A stretch of DNA of 64,000 nucleotides from Cryptomeria japonica (Eukaryota; Streptophyta; Pinopsida; Cupressales; Cupressaceae), in contig NC_081412.1 in assembly GCF_030272615.1 (NCBI RefSeq), forward strand, positions 144,731,247 through 144,795,246. Direction: 5' to 3'. Below are positions 23,139 to 33,812 of this stretch, piece by piece (within the stretch, counting starts at the first letter, position 1; each line of letters begins with the position of its first letter). Made by a program: the position numbers and the translations under genes. A model generated the notes under the pieces. That model had not been told where the DNA came from. It searched no databases and worked only from the letters and a program-made list of their open reading frames with translations.

Positions 23139-24225
23139 TTATTCTACCACTACTACTCTTCCGATATTCTCTGCCTTCTTACACTCGAAAGCAGGATGTC
23201 CTTCTCCTCCAAACTTATAGAAAGTTCCTCTAAATTTTCTCTTGTCTTGTCTTCCAAAAATCTCATTCCAATAGCCATCTGGTTCTCTCCTCCGGTAGAA
23301 GTTTCTATCATCCTTCTGGTATGAATTACCTTCTTTATTCACTTCCTTGTCATTGTTATGATCTATATAGGTTCCTCTACCTCCAATATATCCTCTTCCT
23401 CCTTGAAATATTTCTCCGATAAACCTTCCACCTCTGCCTCTCTACCTCTACTCATGTCTTTTGTTTAGATTCTCTTTTGCCTTTAGGGCATATTGGTAAG
23501 CCTCTTAAACACTCTCCAATTTGATCAAACTAAGTTCATCTTGTATAGACACTTGCAATCCATTCAAATATCTTGCAACTTGTTCAACTTCATCATCAAC
23601 ATGTCTAGATCTGTTGTTCAACTTGTAAAATGCTTTGGTGTATTACTTCACACTAGATTCCTTCTGTCTCAAATTTTGCAACTTCTGGAATAGATTCACT
23701 TGATAATCAACTGGCATAAATTTTGACTTCAACTTAGCAATCATCTGATCCCATGTCTTAATCTTTTCTTTACCTCTTCTCTATCTATCAACTTGCAAAT
23801 ATTCCCACCACAGAGATGCATGACCTTTCAACCGGGTACATACATATTTCACCTTCCTTTCTTCTTTAGTGTTTTCAAAATCAAAGTACTTCTCCATCTC
23901 TGAGATCCAATCCATCAATTCATTTGAATCCAACTTCCCATCATATTTAGGTGGGGTAAAATGAGGTTTAGTATTCATCCTACTCACAACCCTCAAAAAA
24001 ATTTCCTCATCCGAGTCAACCACCAGTGGGTTTACTTGTTCTATTGGGGCTTCTTCTCCTTCATCTTCACTTACATATTTCATGTGTCAGCCTCTTCTCT
24101 GGGCTGTCTCCATGGCTTCCAACTAGGCTTCTATCCCTTGCAACATTTTTATCACAATAGGGTCTGCATTCCCATGTGATCCACCATTCCTAGCTCCTCT
24201 TCATGCCATCGTTCACACCGGTCCT
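23139..24225 (-). pseudogene. gag: Element C: Gag
   Basis: The Gag core reads FTPPKYDGKLDSNELMDW, ERKVKYVCTRLKGHASLWW and, after a stop, KLKSKFMPVDYQVNLFQK, typical of the retrotransposon Gag domain. A Gly/Arg-rich stretch follows. The zinc knuckle is degraded (FYKFGGEGHPAFEC, with two Cys replaced). Several stops fall in frame. The start is probably near 24210 (ATG on the minus strand), but the N-terminus is too decayed to fix it. Confidence 0.8.
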
Positions 24226-24318
24226 TTGAAGCTATAGGTTGGATCCACATTCCACCACCCTACAACAAAAATCTCAGGACACACAACCTCCAGAATGAAA
24301 AATCACTCAGATTCCACT

Positions 24319-25111
24319 TGAAGTAGTAACCGGTGAGGAGGGACCTCAAAGAGATCAATTCGGACTAGTCAACAAGAGTAAACACAATGGAAACACAAAG
24401 ATATGATGGAGGAAATGCAAAATAGATTGTATTATAACATAAAAATTGATTACAACCAACCGGTAACAACTGGGTTACAACATAACCGGCTCACAGGCCT
24501 AGTAAAACATGATCATAATACATAATAGGTCACAATTGGGACCTTCAATCTTAAGATCTATCTTTTTCACTCAGTATTTCTACTTGATTCTTTGATTGAT
24601 ACATTATAATGCACAATTACAATAATATATATGATCCAACAGGATCCAGTCGGTCCAAAAAGGGATCAAAACCTGAATAACAAGACCTAACATGTAAAAT
24701 CAACAAGGCCAACCTCCACTAAGAGATTCCTCCAAAAAATCTAAAGGATGAAGTGTAGATCATGGGAAAAGGTCGTCCACATGCCAAGAAACATCAGAAT
24801 CAATGTCCAAGGCTCCACAAGCTTCAGAAGGGGTTCTGATAGATCACCAAAATAGGTCCAGGCAACCGGTAACATGAAACTGTCAAGGAAAATGATAGTG
24901 ATAACTTTCCAAAAAATGATCCAAATTCAATGTAGTCTGGAAATAAGAAAGATGATAAATTCTTCAAGTAGAATCCAACTCCACATGATCTAGTGAGCCA
25001 AAATTGAGATAGACAGAAAGAAATGTTGAAACTGCAAACAAAAAGCAATATAGAAAGATAATGTTTTTGGTTGATGCAAGATTGCTATGAACTAGGGATG
25101 CTCCTGCATCA
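24319..25111 (-). repeat. 5' LTR of element C
   Basis: 793 bp, pair of 4352-5154. The exact duplication AGTCA follows at 25112-25116. TATA-like run 24632-24625 on the minus strand. Confidence 0.85.
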
Positions 25112-25115
25112 AGTC

Positions 25116-25795
25116 ATGGCACCTATATGCTTGGAAGAATATTTTCAGATGGATGAAGATTTGAGGACAACTCTTGAAGATTTGGAAAGTGTTGAATCAG
25201 AGAATGAAGATTGAAGGAGAATACGAAGGTAGCTAATGAATGTGTGCAGAAGCTGAGAGAGAAAATCAAGAAGTTTAAGATGAGACATTGAGACATAAGA
25301 AAGTTAACAATTAGTTGAAATAGGTGAATGAGACTATAAAAAATCTGATGCAAAAGATTGAGGAAAATGACAAGGCATAACTTCTCTTGAAAGAGACAAT
25401 AAAGAAGAAGTTTGGAGAATGTGAAAAGATTGAACAAAAGGTGAAGAATCTGAAGGCAGAGAATAAGTTCCTTGACAATAGTAAGCTTTTGGAAGATTTG
25501 ATCAACATGCAAAAATTTAATTCAGACAAAACTAGACTTTGTTTCCAACCTGGTCTGTGCCTAGATCGAGAATGATAAGGAAAACAAAGAAGTCAAAGAT
25601 GAAGTAGAGAAGAGGTCAGAAGATGAGAAGAAGACCCAAAATTAGAAAACAAATGCAAGAAGACCATCAGTTTGACAACCTAATGCACAAAGCTACCCAT
25701 CCTTTAATGGCTTTTGTTTTAAATGCAATAAATTTGGACACACAACAATAAAATGTAGAAGAATTCACTCCTATAGTTGCAAGATGTTTGGACAT
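25116..25795 (+). pseudogene. Element D ORF1: coiled-coil, zinc-knuckle protein, truncated by F
   Basis: The ATG at 25116 opens MAPICLEEYFQMDEDLRTT. The frame is broken by several stops and shifts but keeps heptad-like charged runs (KKFGECEKIEQKVKNLKAEN). It ends in two CCHC units: CFKCNKFGHTTIKC intact, then SCKMFGHC cut by the F LTR at 25796. The plan matches ORF1 of B. Element C lies immediately upstream: its target duplication AGTCA overlaps the A of this ATG, so the start codon survived. Confidence 0.65.
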
Positions 25796-27362
25796 TGTAG
25801 ACACCTAAAAATGGTCAACTCTTGCGGAGTCATACTTTAACATTTGCGCATTGCCTCATTTTAGGTTTTTGCATCGAATTAACATATCTCCTATGATTCG
25901 TACTTGATTTTTATCATTTGTGAACATCGAGTCATTCTTCTACATTCTTCAATTGTTTCGCTCTCGAATTTGGTCTTGTCGACAACAATCTTCAATCATG
26001 ATTTTGGTCAGTCTTATCTTGTTGCATCAACATGCATGCTCATTTGTCATCATTTTGGACATCATCAATCCTAATTAGGGTTTTGTCCTCCTATCAATCT
26101 TGTGATCGATTTGTCATTGATCATTGTCCTCTTATCAATCTTGTCATCTGGCGATCGATTTATCATTAATCCTGATCATTTTCAATCTTGTCATTTAAAC
26201 GATCGATTTGTCATCGATCGTTGTCATGTTCGATCTTGTCATTTTGCGATTGATTTGTCATCGATCGTGGTCATTTTCAATATTGTCGTTTGGCAATCTA
26301 TTTTGTCATCAATCCTTGTCTTTTTGTCAATCTTGTCATTTTGTGATTAATTTACCATCAATCATTGTCTATCTCAATTGTGTCAATTTGGATCAATTAG
26401 TCATTGTTCCTCGTCAATTGGCGCATTTATCAATCAAATCATTTATCACATTGGTCATTTATCAATTCAAAATCATGATCGATATCAATTATCTTCAATC
26501 AAGGCCTAATTGTCATTCTCGCATTCCTAATTCATCTTCTAAGGTTTCGTGATTTAATCATTTAACCTTGTGTGTCATTTCTTCCTTTACGATTAATAAA
26601 TTGTTTATTTATCCTAAGTCTTCTCATTACAATTATATATTTATTTAATTGGCTAATTAATTTCTCCCCTCTTTGTGAATTAATTAATAAATGAAAAATT
26701 ATTAATTAATTCACTTAATTCCTATTTTCCAATTTTCTAATTTTCCTAATTTCTAATTTCAATTTCCTTCTATTTCTCTCCTAAATTCATGGAAATGACA
26801 TGTCAATTTGTCATAAATTTGTAATAATTGACAATCAATCAATTTTGACATAGAAGTTGTCATAATTTGTCATAAATCATCAATCAACAAATTTTGCATA
26901 GAAAGTGCATAATTTGTCATAATTTGTCATAATTGACATAATTGATTTGTAATTTCCATTTGAATTGAATCATGCTAATCTTGTCATCTCTCCAATTCTT
27001 CTATAAATTGGATGATCTTCATCAATCAAAGCTAATTGGTAATCAGACTATCGAATTTCTAGTCAATCATATTTCGAGTACTCTTGATCAAAAATCTTGT
27101 CTACTTGCTTTCAATTAAGTGTGTGCACTTGTAGGTGAGATCCACAACCAAACCATTTGAAGAGGAAAGAAGAACAATGGAACCGCATGAAGGAGCATTC
27201 AAATCACACCTTTGGTTTGCTTAATTTCTAGTTTTGAATGTTTTATTTCATGTCTCTATTGAGTGTTGTTTAGGATAGATCATTGCAATTGTGCTTTCGT
27301 GATTGAGCTATTGATTAGTATGTTTATAATGTTTGTGATGATTTCCTATTTCCTATGCTACA
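25796..27362 (+). repeat. 5' LTR of element F
   Basis: 1,567 bp, TGTAGACACC to ATGCTACA. U3 contains a degenerate ~47-bp tandem repeat (about 26090-26380) rich in GATCGAT and TCAATCTTGTCAT. TATA box TATAAATTG at 27002-27010. Confidence 0.92.
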
Positions 27363-27367
27363 TTAAT

Positions 27368-27386
27368 TGGTGAACCTGACGTGAAC
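27368..27386 (+). promoter_or_regulatory. Primer binding site of element F
   Basis: TGGTGAACCTGACGTGAAC, five bases after the LTR end. It differs at two positions from the sites at 40812 and in element A. Confidence 0.75.
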
Positions 27387-29459
27387 ACTAACCATCTAAC
27401 CTCTTTATGGTGTTTTTGAGTGCTTTCAAGTTGATTTGCAGGCCAAAAGCCCAAAAACAGGGTCATGCAGGGTTTTCTGGAGACTTCTGCCCCTGTGTGA
27501 AGCAACCTGCACCTATGTTGAGCATTTTGCACCTGTGTTGAAGACATTCTACACCTGTGTCCTGCATTCTGCGCCTGTGTCCTAAGTTCTGCGCCTGTGT
27601 CCTGAGTTCTACGCCTGTGTAAAGTCCAGAACAGAGGTAAAAATGCAGTGTTTTACTTGAAATTTGTTTAGTTTTTGCATTCTGTTTTCTGTGCTTTGGA
27701 TTTTGGTACTAATTATCTGTGCAAAATCTTGGCATACACATGGCAAAGACAATAAATCAAACTACTAACATGTGTTATGCAGAATCGATAGTCAAAGACA
27801 GCAAATCAAACTTCTAACTTGGGTTTTGCAGGTTGCCTTGGAGAAACAACTAAACTTGGTGTTTGTTATTAATGTTTTAGGCACCTAGTGATTTCTAATA
27901 GGTTGGAATGAACATGTTTTTGCTTTGATTGTTGAGTGTGACATTGGAGTAGGATAGTATGCTCTCATCCTTTTAGGGTGATCAGAAATCTAGATCTTCG
28001 ATACCATGCTTGTGTCTTTGATTGTGTGTCTCTTTTAGAGGGCCTGCCTTCCCGACCACTTTGCTTTTGCAAGCAAGTGATAATCGTGAGAAGGGAATGA
28101 CCCAAAGTGAGTATGGCTAGAATTCCTTGGCATTCTAACTCACTATAAAAAAATACCTGATGAGCGAAAGCTTTGAAGGAAGGGTTACGTGGGAATTGCA
28201 GTTACTTGGGAAGTGATGACCCTTGAACTCTTTCTCATATCAACATCTAAGTAGGGCCTCTTGGTCTAAATCGTGCTTGCATGACTACATTTGTTTTGTA
28301 TCTTGATGGGCTTAATGTCTCAATCACTCTTGCATGACATCAAGGAGTAATGCTTAACAAAAATCCTTACTACACACCTTGATTTTAGAGGCCAAAAACC
28401 CTTCTAGTTGCTTGAGAAGGACAAGTTCGGATACTTGGAAGAGATACTAAGTTCGCCATGGGGAGATTTCCATGGGGACTGATGCTTGGCTACCCTGAGA
28501 AGTGAGTGCCATGGAGGGGATCCCGTGGGGTCAAGCATCTATGTATTCTCCTTGAATCTCATAATGAGTCTACCTCTCAAGTACCTAATGTCTTTGCCTA
28601 CCATAAGAAATGTGGAAATGAGTATGATTGTCTTAAGTCTAAGTTGCAATATCTTTTATTCTTTGCTTGTCAAAAGCTGAATTGCATCCCATTTCAAAAA
28701 GAAAAACAAATTGATTCAAAACATAAGATTAAACACAAGAGACATTCATCCAACAAAAGTTTATCAAGATTCAAAACTCATCTTCAAACATGGTTAGCAA
28801 ACATTGTTCAAAATCTTATCTCAACAAGCATGTCACTTACATTTAGGTTCATCCTAGGTTGCATTTTGCAAAGTTCATTGTCAAGTACCAAGGTTAGGTT
28901 TCATCTAGGTCATACTCCTTTGCATATCAATAAGAGTCATCCATTTGCATATGTCCTCTTGCATTGAAGTCATATCATTGTCATACATTGCTTACCCTAG
29001 GTCTCTTCATTAAGATTAGGTCATTATCATATCATATTAGGGTCATTTGCATAGTAATTGTCCCTTTGCATATAGTGTCAAAACTAGGTTTTGCCATACT
29101 TGAGTAATCCAAATCTTTGATAAACCCTAAGTCATTGTTAAGAAGTCTAGACCTTATCAAATCTTTTGTCCTTTTGTTATCAATATCATTTGGTCAAACC
29201 TAGCTTAGTATCCAAGCATATAGGGGAGACTTTGTCATTTTGTCCTTTTGTCACTTAAGTCCTTTTGTCCTTTGAGGTCTAGATATCATTCCAATTTCCT
29301 AAGGGTCCCTCTCTTAGATTTGCATTCAAAAAGTTTGTCAAAATCTTCAAAAACAACCAAAAACATAGATTGCATTTTCATCTATTCAAGTTTGCATTTA
29401 GTTGCATAGCATACATTATCTTTGAAAATTCCAAAAAACATTGCATTTGCACAAGTGAC
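27387..29459 (+). other. Element F leader (about 2.1 kb, non-coding)
   Basis: No coding frame is supported. It holds seven copies of a 20-bp repeat (27485-27621), two copies of a ~52-bp unit ending in an acceptor-like TGCAG (27741-27832), a conserved hairpin with invariant 3' flank (27936-28010) and a block GGGCCTGCCTTCCCGAC shared with elements G and H. Long leaders are usual for Tat elements; function is not shown by sequence. Confidence 0.7.
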
Positions 29460-32200
29460 ATGCCTGTTGAGACAAGATCAAAATCTAAAAAGATGGGCAA
29501 ACCAATGTATCAACCCATGGACAACACAGCAAATTCACAGTTTCAAACCAGTCAAACAGTACAAATTGAAGGTTCATCAAGCACATCTCTACCACCATAT
29601 GGAACGGTTCAACTTGGGCCACCTCCATTATATGAACCAGTGTTTGTACCTATGAAACTAGGACATGGGAGTGTTCCACCAACTCCAAGAGGAAGTGCGC
29701 CTTTCAATTTGAATCAACCGCACCTGCAACATGACATTCAAACTCAAACATTATATGAAGAACAAACTCTTTCACAAGGATTTGGTTCAGATCAAGGCAT
29801 CCAACAAGAAACGAATCCAAATATCCAACCAGATTCTTCATTTGATTCTGATACTTTTGATGATGTTGACATGTTCCTTCAAGATCCGAAGATAACAAAA
29901 AAGATGGATAAGTTCTTGAACAAGGTCTTTAAGAGGTTTCCACAAAAGTATCTTAACATGATGAGTAATGTGACCTCTTCAAGTGACCAAATCAATGTGC
30001 AAGAACAACAAAGTGGTGAGTTGTTAAGTTTTTCCCTGCATCCAAATGAAGAAAATGCACAACAAGCAACTGAACCTACCTTGATGAGCAAACGTGCTTC
30101 AAAGGCATTGACAGTGACTATTCCTCAAAAGTCACCATTTGAGACAATAAATAATCCACTATTCAACACAACACCTATAACACAAGATCAAATGATGAAC
30201 ACGCAAGTATTCACAGCTGTCCCTCAACAAGAAGTGGTTCCTTACATGCATAAAGTTGGATCAAAATCTAAGATGCAGGAAAGCTTCACAACTGGAATGC
30301 CAAATGTCGCCAATGTCCAAAATAATTCCACGATGCAACAAAGTTCTTATGTCCCGTTAAGTTCAATATCTTTGCCGAATACTATTGCGACAAATCCTTC
30401 GATAATGGCGACACAAAGAGCTACAGATAGTGGTTTGCACCAACAATAATTGTTGCAACAATTGAGTAATATACAAAAGGTACAATCGAATGTGCAAACA
30501 AGTAATGTGCAACAACAACAATTTCGCATTCAACAACAAATTGCAGCACCTTTGACACCATTACAAGTTAATGCAAACTTGCAACCATCACAATGGATTG
30601 GACAAACAACACAGCAAGTTAAGGCAAGTGCTATACCCCATCTTAAAGAGAAGCAATGAAAAGCACCTAAACAAAGTTTTTTACAAATGATGGGATATAC
30701 ACCACGACAACAATTGGCACAAAGTCAACAAATTCCGATCCGTCAGCCTCAACACCAACATGTGCCACAATATGTGCCAAGGCAAACAAGCTATCCTACT
30801 TCACAACCATAATTGGCGCCTGTGCAATATCAACAACCTACTCAATTGCAATATCAACCTAGGCTCCAAGAAGCACAACAACAAGGTCGATATCAAGGCA
30901 TAGCACAACCGCAACAACAAGCGATGTACCAAGAACTTTATATGCCGAAAACACCAAAAATGGCCATTTCAGAGTATCAACAACCGATCGAAAATGCGAT
31001 GTATCGACAAAGAATACCAACCGGGATTAATGATGGAGCTCTAAATTCTGATACAACTGTGCAACAACTTGAGAAGTTGCAATGAAAAGTTGACGCATTA
31101 GAAACTAAAGGAACAAAGAAGTTGTATATAGATCAAGATTTATGTCCTAATCCTTTTGACAAGAGTGTATACATGCCTCCATTCCCTAAGCATTTTGAGG
31201 CACCTAATTTTGAGAAATATAAAGGGAATGGCAATCCAAAAGATCACATTCGAGCATTTTTTGTGGCATGTACTGAAGTGAGCTATGAGGACACCTATTT
31301 AATGTGATTATTTGCACGAAGTCTCACGGGACAAGCCATGGATTGGTATTCACATCTGCCAGGAAATATAAAGACTTGGTCTGAATTGGCTCAAAAGTTT
31401 TTATCTCATTTTGCGTTCAACATCGACAGTGACGTGACCATGTCAGACTTATGCAACACCAAGAAAAAGCAAGGTGAATCATTAGTGACTTTCTTGCAAT
31501 GATGGTGAAGCTTGTATAGTCGTTCTTCCCTTGATATACCCGAAGAACAAAAAGTGAATCTGTTTATCCAAAATTTGGTCCCAGAAATGATGTATGAGCT
31601 AAAATTGAATTGTCCTAGTACTATAGAGAAACTCATTAAGAAAGGAATGAGCATTGAAATGGCTCTGGTAGCTAAAGGAATTATCAAGCTCAATAAAGAC
31701 AATGACAACACCAATTATTCGGGGGATAGAAATAGATTTTGGTATAAGATCAAGAATGTCACTAATGATGGAGTTGTTGATGCAAGAGCGGTGAATGTAA
31801 ATCAACCCCCATTCACGATCAAGAAATTGAGTGTTCCTAATATGTCAACCATGGAACAAAATCAAGCACCAATGAGCAATGTTACTCAATAGCCGCAATA
31901 CCAACAACATGCTCAATAACAGCATACTCAACAGTATAATCAACAACAAGGCCAACAACAAAACCAGCAGCGCAAACCTTTCTAATCAAGGGATGGGCCT
32001 CCTTGATAATTTATGCCATTAGGAGAGCCTATTGAATCAGTAATGAGACAATTGATACAAGCAAAATTTATTAAGCTACCAGATATCAAGGCAGAACCAG
32101 CGGTAAAACCGCATTGGTGGAATGATAATGCGTACTATGAATATCATCGGTCCAAAGGACACAAAACTGCATCATGTTTTCAATTGAAACATATGATTCA
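29460..32200 (+). pseudogene. gag: Element F Gag
   Basis: ATG at 29460 (MPVETRSKSKKMGKP). The first ~520 codons are Gln-rich and disordered. The Gag core follows: CPNPFDKSVYMPPFPKHFE, PKDHIRAFFVACTEVSYED, QAMDWYSHLPGNIKTWSEL, then a zinc-binding EYHRSKGHKTASCFQLK near 32140-32200. In-frame stops include 30447, 30657, 30810, 31083 and those near 31305, 31500, 31506 and 31890. Element G has Arg at the residues matching 31305 and the pair at 31500/31506, consistent with CGA to TGA changes. Confidence 0.88.
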
Positions 32201-33812
32201 AGATTTATTAGAGAAAGGAGTAATTGAGGTAGATCCACCCCATCCGACCTCTAACACTGATCATACTATTTTCAAAACTCCTTTGCTTGATCATGACAAG
32301 GGTAAAGCGTCTTCTTCCAACTCTACCCAAACAACAAATTATGAAAGTTCTGGTTATAACAATGTCATTAATTGTTTTCATGCATCAAATGAGTATGTTT
32401 CTACCCTAAGAATAAAGGGACAAGATCCTTCTTGCGCAGTCACCACTCGTCGATCCAAAATAGTCCTGAAAGGAGCTCCTGCAGCTCCTCCCAAACCAAC
32501 TCTTGCAAGCCAGTATAATCTTTTGGATCATCTAGGAAAGACACCTTCCCAAATATCAATCCTTGAGCTATTAAAAATGTCTCCCATGCATCGTACAGTC
32601 CTAGATAAAGCTTTAATTGAGTCCACTGTCCTGACAGATATTGATGTTGACCAGTTTCAAGCCCGGATTGGACATTTAGCTGTTTCCCAAAATGTCACAT
32701 TTTCTGACAATGATATCTCACCTGATAAGCTCCCTCATAATGATCCTTTACACCTTGAAGTCTTTGTTCATAACTGCAAAATCCGACGAGTCTTGATAGA
32801 TGGTAGAGTAGGTCTTAATATTTGTACTTTGAGAGAGGTCATTGGCCTTGGATATACAGAAAATGACATTGATGCTTCTAAAAGAATAACAATCAAAGCA
32901 TATGATGATGCTGAGCACCCATCCAAAGGGATAATTACATTGCCTATCAGAGTTGGTCTAGTGATAGAAAACACTTTCCTGCAAGTCCTTGACCTTGATC
33001 TCCCTTATAATATGATCCTTGGTCGTCCATGGATCCATGCAATGAAAGCAGTTCCATCCACCTATCATCAATGTTTAAAATATCCTTACAATGGAACTGA
33101 GATAACAATTTCGGGAGATCCTAATCCATTCCAATTTTGTGCTACTCTAAAGGATACCCCTTAGCGGCAAGTCCCAGTCAATAGAGAGGCCAAATCACAT
33201 AGCTATGTGGATCCTAATCAATTGTTAGATGCTATCAAAGGAAAATTGAAGATACAAGACCAAGGATGTGGAGAATATTCAATGGATCAGACATTCCTCA
33301 TTGGGAATTTGCCAATATCTCCAAAATCATATGGCAAACCACATTTATTGCAAAAAGAACCTAAGGTCATTATTCAATATCAGCCTCCTACTACATTTAC
33401 AAGATGGGGAGAACTTGACAAGGAAACTGTAGATGATGATGTCATAGATTGGCTTTATAAAGATCCAACTGAGACCCCACCTGTCAGATTGCCAGTGGAA
33501 CGATATGGCAAAGGATTTACTATGCTGCAAAAGAAAGGATATGATGGTTGCAGTGGCTTAGGCTTGAACAACAATGGAAGGCTAGAACCTGTCATACCCA
33601 AGAGATGACCTCCAACTTTAGGGTTAGGTTTTGTACCGTTGCGAATTGGATCCACATCTACCAAAGTGCCCATGTGTTGAAAAGGGCATGATTCTGACGA
33701 TGAAATAACACCTGAGGATACCTGACCCGAGACTGATTCCAATGAATGGGAGTGGAGTTCCTTTTCTTCTAGCTCCTATGCCCTTGACAATATTTTCATT
33801 GACCCTAATAAT
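32201..33812 (+). pseudogene. pol: Element F protease and G-patch-like region
   Basis: A clean run of 383 codons (32013-33164) ends in the aspartic protease: VLIDGRVGLNICTL (G has DGG here) and MILGRPWIHAMKAVPSTYH. After one TAG, a second run carries YGKGFTMLQKKGYDGCSGLG then LNNNGRLEPV, matching a glycine-rich G-patch, a nucleic-acid-binding motif also known from some retroviral and retrotransposon proteases. Stops at 33162, 33606, about 33678 and 33723 separate it from reverse transcriptase. Confidence 0.82.

Larger units (their letters stand above)
4352..25111 (-). mobile_element. Element C: Ty3/gypsy chromovirus, decayed, split by element B
   Basis: LTRs are 24319-25111 (5' in element sense) and 4352-5154 (3'). 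An exact 5-bp duplication AGTCA flanks it at 4347-4351 and 25112-25116. On the minus strand the order is gag with one zinc knuckle, aspartic protease, reverse transcriptase, RNase H, integrase and chromodomain. This is the order of plant chromoviruses, which integrate using a chromatin-reading domain at the integrase end. Element B sits in the integrase zinc finger (6377-20880). Many stops and lost catalytic residues show that it is inactive. Confidence 0.9.

Noticed and set aside
26102..26552. Open frames of repeated SILSSGDRFI-like peptides in F's LTR (also 39555-39909)
   Set aside because: Translation of the ~47-bp U3 repeat; low complexity and in non-coding LTR sequence.
27353..27547. Minus-strand 64-codon frame (also 40797-40991)
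   Set aside because: Shadow of the 20-bp leader repeat, preserved only because the DNA repeat is preserved.
27485..27621. Regularly spaced short repeats resembling a CRISPR array
   Set aside because: The units are contiguous 20-bp tandem repeats with no unique spacers, in a plant retrotransposon leader.
28506..28967. 153-codon frame in F's leader
   Set aside because: Not preserved in G or H leaders, no domain, and it lies in the conserved non-coding leader upstream of the real gag start at 29460.
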